Origin: Bidens hawaiensis
Lineage: Eukaryota > Streptophyta > Magnoliopsida > Asterales > Asteraceae
Direction: 5' to 3'
NCBI GenBank assembly: GCA_021521415.1
Contig: JAIQDT010003559.1
Location: forward strand, 186,001 to 250,000
Length of the DNA stretch: 64,000 bases
The position numbers were made by a program, and so were the translations under genes. Below are positions 21,917 to 32,273 of this stretch, piece after piece. Under the pieces are notes generated by a model, which saw nothing but the letters and a program-made list of their open reading frames with translations, made no database searches and had not been told where the DNA came from. The number at the start of each line of letters is the position of its first letter. Position 1 is the first letter of the stretch.

Positions 21917-24220
21917 TCTTGGACTGGAACATTGTGACATGTTTATAGACCTTCGGGTAAGTAAATCCTACCAGAAGCGACAACGTGTCTATTGGACACG
22001 ATTGCTAGTCGACACTTGATAGTCTATAATAAATTTTGTCATTATATCATAAGGAAAAAAAAATACAAAGAAATATTTTTAAAAGTACATACCCGTTCTC
22101 CTTTTGGTGAAGGAGTATTTACTGGCACAAGTGAGCTTTCCGCGTTATTTTTGACAGTTTTGGAAGATTCCTAAATAACATTTTATAATTCCCATAATTA
22201 ATTAATGAGGATTGTAAATTACTGAATTATTCAAAGAAGAACTTACTTGATTGACTTTCTCATGTGTACAATATTTCCTTTTGCCTGTAGTAGAAGTGGC
22301 TCGGTCATTCTTACCGGACAAAGTTGTAGTTTTTTTCAGTTGGCATCCACCTGATTGACTTGGAGACTGCTTTCCAAGACCTGTCTCATTGCCTTGATCA
22401 AGTACTCATATTTAAAGTACAATGTTATAATTGAATTGAATTAATTAAAATAATATTAAAATAAAATAATAAGTTACTAGAGTTATGTTAACCTTTGTGG
22501 ACTGTTTCAGTTGAAGTATATGATCAGTAACGGTGTCGTCATTCTGACCCACCGAATATGCAGTTTGATTCTTCTAGGACCCACTTGAATGAGTCGGAGA
22601 CTGCTCTTTATGAGTACAATGTATTAACAATGGATTAATTTATTTATATTTATAAAAATATTATAGACAGATTCACTTACTTGCTATTGATTCGGTTTTG
22701 TCCCCACCTGAATCCCCTGAATAGAAAGGCAGGATAGTAATGCTCTCATGTCAGCTTGTTGTTTATCAAGCACATTTTTCATCAACTTAAGTTCTTCACC
22801 TTGTTTCTGTCTTTGTTGTATCTCTTGTTCCTTTTCATCTCTCTCAGACTGGACCATAAGTTGAAGCTCCTTTATTTGTTCTTTCGTCGATCCTCTAACT
22901 TATCATGGACCGTGAAGATATATAGAAGACATTACTCCAGTTCCTACCCCTATTACGCAACCACGTTTTCCGTGGCCAAAGACCATTTTCATGACATCCT
23001 TGCCTTGATCAACCTTCAACTCCCCAACATTGATTTTTTTTTTTCATTTTTCAGCTACACAAAATAATATGTAAAATCATTCAACTTTAGCAAGAAGATA
23101 TGAATAAATTAAAGATAGTATCCAGAACCCACTAGTTGTTGTGCGGGCCTTTTAACCTCCTCATCTTCAATTTCACCTTATTTGTTTTGACGAGTTTTAT
23201 ACCACATCAGACACCGGGAGGGAGGTACATCTTCCTCAACTTCGTTGTTTGCAAGCTTGTTATAATTTATAAGAAAAGTGCATTAGTATTAAATCACATA
23301 ATCTTTGTTTAAGTCCTAAACATCTATTTAGGGAATTTTTAAAGAATTAAACATTTATCATTATTTCTTCAAGAGTAGCATATCCACCTCTTCCCAACCG
23401 GTGGTTGTAACGCGACTTTGCACGAGCTTCCTTCCTTATGTCCGACGAATCCTTCATGAAAATTAAATCTCACATATGTCAATTCTTAATTAAATTTTAT
23501 AAATATGAAAATATGAAAAATAATGAAATTATATATGTTGATGATGATAAAACGATCGACCTATACCTTGAATTTGTCGGATTGTGTATACGAGACAAAT
23601 CTGTCCCAGTGATCTTGGTTAAGGATAATTGTCCGAAACCGTCTTGGAATCTAGCTAACTTCTCTGGTTTGCCTAAGTTGGGGTGTATGTCCCGTTTATA
23701 CACCCTACTTCTAAAGCTTCTTAAGAGCAAACCGAGACGAGTCATAACAACTTTTCTTTTGTCTTCGTCTACTTCGTAATAACGCTGAAATAACAATTAC
23801 AATTAGAATGGAATATAATGTATGCAAACAAATAATTGATTAGGCATTTTACCGTAATCTCTTCCCACAACTTATCCCTTAGTTCTTTGGATGCTTCCCT
23901 CCATGTAAGAACACTAACATTCACTTTCTCCCTATTCAGATCTCCTAAGAAACTCACGAATTCAGATATGTACTTTCCACTCAACCTGCCAAACGCATCG
24001 AACTTGACTTTTTGTTTTTTCCACCAGAATTTGTGTAGGCACTTCGCATCTTTGGCAGTCTGGTCAATCCCCTTTTCTTTTTATCTTTGGCATCATTGAC
24101 TTTATGTTCGCTCTCCTCATCTGAGGGACTCATATCAGAGTCACTCGAATAATCGTGAAATTCTTCATTAAGCTGGTCTTCCAATGCATCATTCTCTTCA
24201 TATGTTCCTTCCAATTCCAT

Positions 24221-25079
24221 GACCTACGACACAAATTAACATGAAAATGAGAGTTTATTATTGCAAATAAACATATATACAAATCATCACAAACCTTAGT
24301 AGAAGAAGATGATTTGCTTGATGACAAATCTGCGTATTTCTGAAAATCGTCAGTCGAGTTCTAGAACAAAAACCGCCAACAAATGTGGAATGAATCATTT
24401 TTAGCATGTTTCCTTAACAATAGGAGTGTAACGTGTTCATGGCGGCAATGTGAAATTTTTAATTTTAGTTAATTTTCAATTAAAGATTGATTAACGGCGC
24501 TAGATTGAATCCTATTAATATCAAACAGTTATCATTAAGCTAGATTTGAAAAATTGTGAGGGAAAGATTTTGAGAAATTAGAAAATATCATTGACCCTTC
24601 AGTTTCCAGGCTGTGATTACTTATCATTATCTTTTTATAATTTGTTTTTAATCCGCTAAATAAACCTATTCATAATGTTACTCTTATAAATACATAATGT
24701 AAATTTATATAGCGAAATTCCGACCGACCCCAATCTGTTTTTATTATCGACCCCGATCTGTTTTTATTACCGACCCCAATATTCCTTTTGTCATTTAGTT
24801 TTTAATTATTAACTAACATTTTAAAAAAAATTATTTTTTTTAAAAAAATATAACAAAAATAGAAGTACTTATAATTCTATAATTAGGAGTTGAATGAACT
24901 ATTAAACCAAATCTAATTCCAAAATAAATTGATCCATTAATTAAAAAGATGGCATTTTAACCATTTAATTAACCCAAATCCAAGTTCCAATTGTTTAAAA
25001 AATAAGTCATTTCCTACCCGACCCGACCCGATATTTAACAAATCCGAATTTGATCGGCATTTAGCTCGACATTTAACAA
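24221..25079 (+). other. AT-rich spacer upstream of the TNPA-like gene
   Basis: No reading frame I can support. It contains two or three CGACCCCAATCTGTTTTTAT-like short repeats (about 24720-24780) and a CCCGACCCGACCCG run (25016-25030). It lies between the divergent genes and probably holds the minus-strand promoter, but I see no clear TATA box. Confidence 0.4.
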
Positions 25080-26045
25080 ATCCGATTGGGGAGAATAGAG
25101 TCAAATTGGGATAGCAGAGTCCAATAAGGGATAACAGATTCCAATGGGGTATAATAGAGTCCAACTAGGGATAACAAATTCCAATGGGGTATAACAGAGT
25201 CCAATTAAGGATAACAAGTTCCAATGGGGTATAACATAGTCCAATTAGGGATAACATATTCAAATTGGGTATAACATGGTTCAATTGGGAATAACAGTGT
25301 CCAAATGGGGATAATAGAGTCCAATTGGGGATAACAAAGTCCAATTGGGTATAATAGAGTTCAATTGGGATAATAGAGTCCAATTAGGGATAACAGATTC
25401 AAATGGGGCATAACATAGTTCAATTGGGGATAACAATGTCTAATTGGGGATTTAACCGTGTCCAATTGTGGATAACAATGTTCGACTAAGGATAATAGAG
25501 TTCAATTGGGGATAACAAAGTCCAGTTGGGGATAATAGAGTCCAATTGATGATAACAAAGTCCAATTGGGTATAACAGAGTCCAATTGGGATAACATAGT
25601 CCAATTAGGGATAACAGATTCCAATGGGGTATAGCATAGTTCAATTGGGAATAACAGTGTCCAATTGGGATTTAACCGTGTCCAATTGTGGATAACAGTG
25701 TCCGATTGGGATAACAGAATCCAATTAGGGTTAACAGATTCCAATGGGGCATAACAGAGTCCAATTAGGGATAACAAATTCCAATGGGGTATAACATAGT
25801 TCAATTGGTGATAACAGTGTCCAGTTGGGGATAACAATGTCCAATTGTGGATAACAAAGTCCAAATGGGTATAACAGAGTCTAATTGGACTCTACTATAT
25901 CCCCAATCGGAATTTGTTATATCCATTTGGACTTTATTATCCCCAATCGGAATTGTTATATTCATTTGGACTTTATTATCCCCAAGTGGACTCTATTATC
26001 CTTGATAGACTATATTATCCCCAATTAGACTCTACTATCCCCAAT
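25080..26045 (+). repeat. Central minisatellite of the CACTA element, about 19-20-bp units
   Basis: Dozens of variants of ATAACAGAGTCCAATTGGG, with paired alternation of CCAATTAGGG and CCAATGGGG forms. From about 25885 the repeats switch orientation (GGACTCTATTATCCCCAA), giving an inverted arrangement able to fold back. The array lies midway between the divergently transcribed genes. Open frames of up to 120 codons across it are repeat translations and not genes. Confidence 0.88.
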
Positions 26046-26822
26046 CAGGTCAAAATGGGTTGACAAATTTAAAGAGATGGGTGGATGTGGTTAGTGTCTT
26101 AAGGAAAAAGAATGTTAGGGTTGACACGGGTTTTGGATTGAAATGAGTTCGGTTTGGATTGGAACGAGTTCAGTTTTGGATTGGAACGAGTTCGGTTTAT
26201 GTTTTGGCTCGGATCAGGTTTCAAGCCAACACGAGTTTCGCATTGAACGGGTTGGGTTTTGGATTCTTATGTTTTTTTTGGACGATTTCTTATATTTTTT
26301 AATTTAATTTTTTGAACTTTTTTCTGAGGAGTTTTCTGTTAAGATTAAAAACCCTCAAAAAAATATTCAAAAATAATAATAAAAAAATCATAACTCATAT
26401 AAATCAAAAATAAAAAAAGTAAAAAAACTAAAACGTTTCCTCCGTTGTCCTCGTTAAAATAAATATATATATATATATATATAAAATAAAAATTCGACCC
26501 TAACCCATTCCGACCCATAACCCGTTTCAACCCAAATCTAAACACATCACACATATGTTCGACCCAATTTATAAACACATCACAACGTAGGTTCCAAATC
26601 TAAACCTATGTGAGAAATACAAAGTAAGGTATGTATTATTTCCTTCTTTTTGATTAGTGGAATAATTATGTTGTTCTATTAATTGAAAAGAATAATTACT
26701 TATTTGGATTAATTATGAGTAAAATAATTATATTGTTCGATTAGTTGAAAAGAAAAGTAACTACATAACTTCATACCCAAATAAATTATGTGAATTTGTT
26801 AACAGTGGTGATTAATTCAAAG
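26046..26822 (+). other. Spacer and leader upstream of the TPase gene
   Basis: It contains GGATTGGAACGAGTTCGGTTT-like short repeats (26130-26260) and a (TA)n microsatellite (about 26463-26484). An AT-rich leader ends in TGTTAACAG just before the first TPase codons, which could be a 3' splice site. No gene. Confidence 0.4.
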
Positions 26823-27918
26823 ATGGGCAAGTTTTGGATGGCAGCGAATAGAATTAGAAAGGTTTATATGGATGGGGTTCTAAGTTTTATAGATTATGAA
26901 GTTAGCCATTTAAAGAAATCGAGCAATAAGCCAATAAAAAAAATACCGTGTCCTTTTCAGACTTGTTTAAACCACATATCACTCAGTCTAGACGATATGA
27001 AACATCACTTATTCAAACATGGCATAGATCAAAACTATACCATATGGTCTAAGCATGGAGAAAAGGATGAGCCCCAAATTAGTTATCCGATTTTGGAAGA
27101 CAACTATGAAATACACACAACCGATTTTACTTCGGAATACCAACTGATGCCGCCCAAACAGTAAATATGGTTGAAGCTACAGAAGAAAACTTAACGGATG
27201 ACTGTGATTATGCAAAGTTCGTAAAACTAATTGAAGATGCTGAGAAGCCACGTTACAAAGGTTGTCCCGACTTCACGAAGTTGTCTGCACTGGTACAACT
27301 TTTCAACGTGAAGAACAAGTACGGAGTTTCGGATAAATGCTTTACAGAATTCATTCTTGTCTTTAAGAAGATGCTACCAAAAGGTAATGAAATGGCTAGT
27401 AGTACATATGAGGTTAAGAGAACATTCAAAGCAATGGGGTAAGGTTATAACAAAATATATGGTACTTTCCCATAATTCCACGGATTAAACGAGTTTTTCA
27501 GTCACCGAAGACTACACGACATTTGAGATGGCAGACGAAAAGTAGAATAAAGGACAGTGTTTTACGTCAGCCGGCGGATTCACCCGCATTGGCTGCTATA
27601 GATGATAGATATGATTTCATTAACCAAGATCCAAGAAGTTTGTGGCTAGGCATTGCAGCTAATGGGGTGGATGTTAATAGAGGAAGTCGACACCACAGTG
27701 TCTGGCCAGTTTTAGCTGTCATTTACAACCTTCCACCATGGTTGTGTAGGACTTGTAACATCCCAAAATTTCCAAGAATAATATTTTATATATTATTTAT
27801 CTATGATGGAAAAGTTACTTAATAAAATAATAGAGATGAAAGAATAAGTAGGCTTTAAATGGAATTAATTATGGACCAAAAAGGAAAGATGGGCCTTAGG
27901 TCCATGGGCTTATGGGAG

Positions 27919-27941
27919 TATAAATACCCCTTAAACCCTAA
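27919..27941 (+). promoter_or_regulatory. Probable LTR promoter: TATA box and telo box
   Basis: TATAAATA (27919-27926) lies about 10 bases after CCATGGGCTT with its TGGGCT site-II motif (27902-27911). It is followed by AAACCCTAA (27933-27941), a plant telo box. Site II plus telo box is the known pattern of plant ribosomal-protein and cell-cycle promoters. The 3' LTR copy has a decayed telo box (AAACACTAA). Confidence 0.55.
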
Positions 27942-28936
27942 TCCTTTCCATTTATATCTATACACCATAGCCTACACCTTGATAAACACACACAAACACT
28001 ATTCTCTAACCCGAGTCAAGATCCGAAGGCGAAAACCCGAGATTTATTGATGCTAGAACATTGAGACGAATGAAGACAACATCAAGGCTTAACCGTGTTC
28101 GTAGACCGACTCGTTTAAGGTACATTTGTAACGGGATTTTGTTCATTTAGGTTCGGATTTGTTTAATAATCCTAGACTGAGTTTATGAGGTAAAAACGAA
28201 TCCAACGAAACAAACCTCACAAAAACTGATTAACATTTGATGGGTTAATTGTGTATAAAGAACCCGCATGTATGTATGAACAAACCACACCCTATAAACA
28301 CTAATATATGGACAAATGAAGGGTTATGGTTTGTAGGCGCTGCATAGACGATTCCAATGATACCTAAATCATGATATTTCGTTAAGAAACGAAGGTTTAA
28401 TCGCTGATCTGGTATGAGTTGACTTTTCTGTGTTCATATCGATTTTGACTTTGACCTCACGGTCAAAGTCTGGATAATACTGGTGTGATTCGTTAAGGTA
28501 AAGTAACGAATTAATTAGCCAATTCTTTCTGGAAAGATAACGAATCAGTTCACCAATTCGTTATGGCAAGATAACGAATTAGTTCACTAAGTTCGTTATG
28601 CCTAGATAACGAATCAGCTCACCCGATTTGTTATGTTTAGATAACGAATCAAGTCAGGATTAGATAACGAATCGGAATGACGAACCAGAATAGCGAATCA
28701 GCTAGCGAATCAGAAAGATAGCGAATTAAGTTAACGAATTATAACGTCATCTGATAACGAGTTAGAATGTGATCTGATGACAAATTAGAGTCTGATCTGA
28801 TAACGAATTAGAGTGTGATCTGATAACGAACTAGACTTAAATTCGTTATAGCAAATGAGATGACGAATTAGATAATAGTTTAAAATTCTAACGGAAACGT
28901 GTTAAGACGGGTAAAGTAAATAACATTTTTCCAAGC

Positions 28937-29040
28937 TGACCCGCCAGCTCGACCCCAGCCAGGGGCTTTGCCCCTTGGACGCTGATAGGGGCTGCCGCCC
29001 CTAGACCCCGCTTCCAGGGGCGTTTCCCCCGGACCCCCGT
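28937..29040 (+). repeat. GC-rich palindromic island in the 5' LTR of element D
   Basis: GGGGCTGCCGCCCCTAG and CCAGGGGCGTTTCCCCCGG inverted pairs in AT-rich surroundings; same module as in the 3' LTR and two solo LTRs. Confidence 0.8.
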
Positions 29041-30199
29041 CCATTGAGGGTTATAATTAAACTGGAAATACGATGAGTAGTGTTAGTTAATTGATACATG
29101 TAATTATTATACAGTTAGCCGTGCATAGCTCAAGAGGGGAATAACCACTAACAGTGAACGTAACCAAGTTCATGTGAGTTTCTAGCCCCACTTCCTTGTT
29201 ATGTTTTCGGGGTTGTGTGCATACTCTATGTGATAGTTAATACACTTACCTTAGGTGGTAAGTGTATGCTTGGTATGATTTATGTATGATGATTGCTTGA
29301 CGGTGCGTGAATGAACGTCAGATATTGCATGTATCGTCAGGTGGTAGTTAAAGATTTGATTGATATATATGATGTATGGATGATGTATGTATGTTATGTT
29401 AATAGCTTGTCGATACGTGAACGATCTTCGGATATTGCATGTATTGCCAAGAATAGTGATGATTTCCTTATATGGACATTAAATAATAACTTATACATAG
29501 AGTTCCCTCTGCGGATAATATATAGATTGTTCCTTAAATGGAAAGAATGATGCTCCTTTAATGGAAAGTATAGTGTTCCTTTAATGGAAAGTATAGTGTT
29601 CCTTTAATGGAAAGCATAGTGTTCCTTAAATGGAAAGCATAGTGTTCCTTCTATGGAAATACATAGGATGTTTCTTCTGTGGAAGTATATAGAGTGTCCT
29701 TCTATGGAGAATGTATACATAGCGTCCTTCTATGGAGAATATATAACATGGGCAATAGCCATGGTACTTTTAATAGATATTATGTGACGTTCCTCTTATG
29801 GATATTTATACTAGGTTAAGATATTAATATGTATCTCTGGATATGTATGTATATGTATGTAATTGTATGTATGGTATGAGGTATGATTAACTAGAACTCA
29901 CTCAGCGTAACTGACTTTTAGTATGCACGCAGGCAAGTAGAATGGGACAGCTGGCTTGAGCGGGGACACATGGCAGAAGAATAAGGGTCTGGTACCGGAA
30001 GACTTGTTATGTTTTATAATTAATGTTTTGACTTTGAAAGACAAGACGAATGTTTTAAGACCTGTTATGATTTATTATATAATGATTTATGAAAGTTTTA
30101 TATTCCACGTAAAGTTTTAATTAACTCCGATTTCTAGAACAGTGTTTATGAGTAAATCCAACGTCCAAAGTAGGGCACCGGTAACGGGGTCTTACAAGT

Positions 30200-30211
30200 T
30201 GGTATCAGAGC
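30200..30211 (+). other. Primer binding site, initiator tRNA-Met (element D)
   Basis: TGGTATCAGAGC, 3 bases after the 5' LTR end. Confidence 0.9.
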
Positions 30212-30333
30212 AAAGTTTGAGAGATTTAAGCATGCTACATGCTTAGACTAGAACAGAGAATGGGATTTAGTAAGAAAAGAAAGAAGATGCCAGTTCAAGA
30301 TAGCCATGTGTCACTCAAGCAAGCTCAGTCGCG

Positions 30334-30602
30334 GTAAAGTACGTTAAATAATGTATAAGGATGTTTGCTTAATTGTTAAAGGAAGGATATATGCAGGTTA
30401 GGGATAGGATTTCTTGATTGTTTGATTGATTAACTGTTTAAAAGTAGAAACTAGCAAAAGTGAAATCACGAAGGAAAGTATGTAGAACCTGAGGAGTAAT
30501 GCAAATAGTTAATTACACTTGATCAATGTCATTAGCTACTTACCTTACAAATCACGTGCTAAATAATTCCTTGAGTGATGACGTTTTTGTTTTCCCTTTT
30601 AG
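30334..30602 (+). other. Predicted leader intron of element D
   Basis: GTAAAGT donor at 30334 and TTTTCCCTTTTAG acceptor ending at 30602, 269 bases, 6 bases before the gag ATG at 30609. Its position and length match the other gag-only copies although the surrounding sequence has diverged. Confidence 0.55.
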
Positions 30603-30608
30603 AATACG

Positions 30609-31797
30609 ATGGCTGGAGCAAGAGAGATTGATGGAACGGGAGGGCGTACGGGGCGTCGTGGTAGGCCACAGGTGGTCCGAGAACCCTCTGTTGAATCGGC
30701 TACTAACGTCGAGGGAGAAGAAAGTGCTGTTGGACGAAACCCAAACAACAACGAAAGGGTTCAACTTGACCCTACGATTCAAGCAGCCATTGTTCAAGCT
30801 GTAGTCGTTGCTGTGAAGAACCAGAGTCCCGAGAGATCTGCTGGAAGCCATGGGAGAACTGCTGAAGGGTCATGGGAAATGGTAAGAAAGATGATGAGGG
30901 AGAGAAGGGCGACTCAGGTGAAGCTGGATCTGTGAAAGTTGATGACGGAAAGAGAGGCCGAGGTGGGTGTAACTACAAGTCCTTCAAAGGAGGTGACCCG
31001 CCGAAGCTAACTGGTTTGGAAGACGCAATTGCCACTCTTCAATGGATAACCGCCATGGATAAAATTATCCGCATTAGCGAATGCCGTCCCGACCAAGCTG
31101 TGGGTTATGCCACTCAATCATTCGGTGAAGAGACAATGTACTGGTGGGAGACGGTTGAGCAGAGGAAGGGTCAAGAAGAGGTTAAGGCGATGAGATGGAA
31201 TGATCTAAAGGAGTTGGTGGTGAAGAGGTTCTGCACTTATACAGAAGTTGAAAGAGTGGAGATGAAGTTTCTGAACTTGAAAACGGGAAAGCTGACACAA
31301 CGGGAGTATACTACTGAATTCAATCGCATGTGTTAGTTGGTACCTGACATGGTGAACACTGAAGCTAAGAGGATCAAGTGTTACGTAAGAGGACTTCCGC
31401 GGAATGTTCGCACTTTGGTTAAGGCTAGTAAACCCGCAACATTTGACTCGGCCGTGGAATTGGTCGAGATGGTTTATGAGGACCTTGCCATATGTGAAGA
31501 GGAGAAGACGGAACCGAAGAAAAAGAACCCAACACCATAACCAAATGAAGCAATGAGGTGGATCCACGTAGGAAGAAGGCAAGGCAGGATGAGTTCACCG
31601 CTTGTGAAAAATGTGGGAAGAGACACCCGGGAGAATGCAGAATGGGATTAGGTGTTTGCTACAGGTGTGTAAGAGTAGGACATTCCTCTTGGGAGTGCAA
31701 AGATCATAATAGGTGTCACAACTTCGGAGGGCGTGGACACCTAGCAAGGGATTTCAGGAAGTCGAAGGAAGGACATGAAGCAGAGAAGAATGCTTGA
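30609..31797 (+). pseudogene. Gag polyprotein of element D, frameshifted
   Basis: It starts MAGAREIDGTGGRTGRRGR, homologous to the array gag but clearly diverged. A frameshift near 30870 is compensated by the frame from 30872, which holds the gag core (YWWETVEQRK, RFCTYTEVERVEMKFL, EYTTEFNRM). A TAG at 31334-31336 interrupts it, and the same frame continues to 31540 (TAA). The zinc-knuckle part (31558-31797) is in another frame, with CEKCGKRHPGEC, CYRCVRVGHSSWEC (canonical) and CHNFGGRGHLARDF, where two cysteines have become phenylalanine. No pol follows. Confidence 0.85.
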
Positions 31798-32273
31798 GAT
31801 TTAACAGTTTTCTCGTTATGCTTAGAAAGACCGTTCAAGAAGGCTAGTTACTAGCCATAAGTTTTAATATGTGTTTTAATTGTCAATGACTTAACGCGTG
31901 TTTTTATGTATTATTTTAAAGATTAGATTGGAGTTGTCTGAATTAATTATGCTAAGAAACTGTTATGAGTTGATTTTGGTTATGAACGATTATTGTGTTG
32001 TGATAAATGTTATTTTAGACAATAGTGTTAAGTAGAACGAAACATGGTCCCTTGGAAGGACGAAACGAGACTTGTAACATCGAGGGTCTCATGGACAAGC
32101 TACCTTAAATAGCTAAAGCACATGAACACAGCTCGGTAACTGCAAATCAGGAGTAAGAAGGGTAACCCATAAAGTAAAGACGATCCAAGAAATTGCGTTA
32201 ATGCAAGAAGTGTTCCTCCTACAAGGAATAAGCTAGGTTTCGGGGACGAAACCTCTTTAAGGAGGGGAAGACT
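31798..32273 (+). other. 3' untranslated internal part of element D, with polypurine tract
   Basis: Non-coding. It has the same GGTTTCGGGGACGAAACC hairpin as the array units, then AAGGAGGGGAAGA next to the 3' LTR. Confidence 0.7.

Larger units (their letters stand above)
18780..24220 (-). pseudogene. TNPA-like second gene of the CACTA element (plant Transposase_24/Ptta type)
   Basis: Multi-exon minus-strand gene. It starts at 24220 with an acidic stretch (DYSSDSDMSPSDEESE), then KKRGLTRLPK. A frameshift near 24000 precedes the conserved SEFVSFLGDLNREKVNVSVL and SKELRDKLWEEI. After an intron (donor near 23867, acceptor near 23787) comes YYEVDEDKRKVVMTRLG, then DHWDRFVSYTQSDKFK in a shifted frame, ending at a GTATAG donor. 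Further exons give KSRYNHRLGRGGYATLEEI (about 23360-23454), EEDVPPSRCLMWYKTRQNK (about 23190-23250), a glutamine/lysine-rich coiled-coil-like segment (about 22700-22880) and RTVGDAVGSFVPWPKDL (about 19050-19110). In En/Spm this protein binds subterminal repeats. A solo LTR interrupts it. Confidence 0.7.
27754..30196 (+). repeat. 5' LTR of element D
   Basis: 2443 bp, TGTAACATCCCAAAATTTCC to GGGGTCTTACA. It includes the promoter region (TATAAATA at 27919-27926), an AACGAAT field (about 28490-28870), a GC-rich island (about 28937-29040) and several GTTCCTTTAATGGAAAG subrepeats (about 29545-29720). Confidence 0.92.

Noticed and set aside
23438..23779. Plus-strand frame of 113 codons as a gene
   Set aside because: It lies opposite the better supported exons of the TNPA-like gene (YYEVDEDKRK, DHWDRFVSY, RYNHRLGRGGYA on the minus strand) and shows no domain.
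25165..25864. Minus-strand open frames of 72 and 120 codons (rich in NWTLLSP-type repeats) as genes
   Set aside because: They are translations of the 19-20-bp minisatellite. Composition and repeat phase explain the open frames, and there is no start context or homologous domain.
25080..26045. Regular short repeats as a CRISPR-like array
   Set aside because: Units are contiguous and degenerate with no unique spacers, and the context is a plant transposon.
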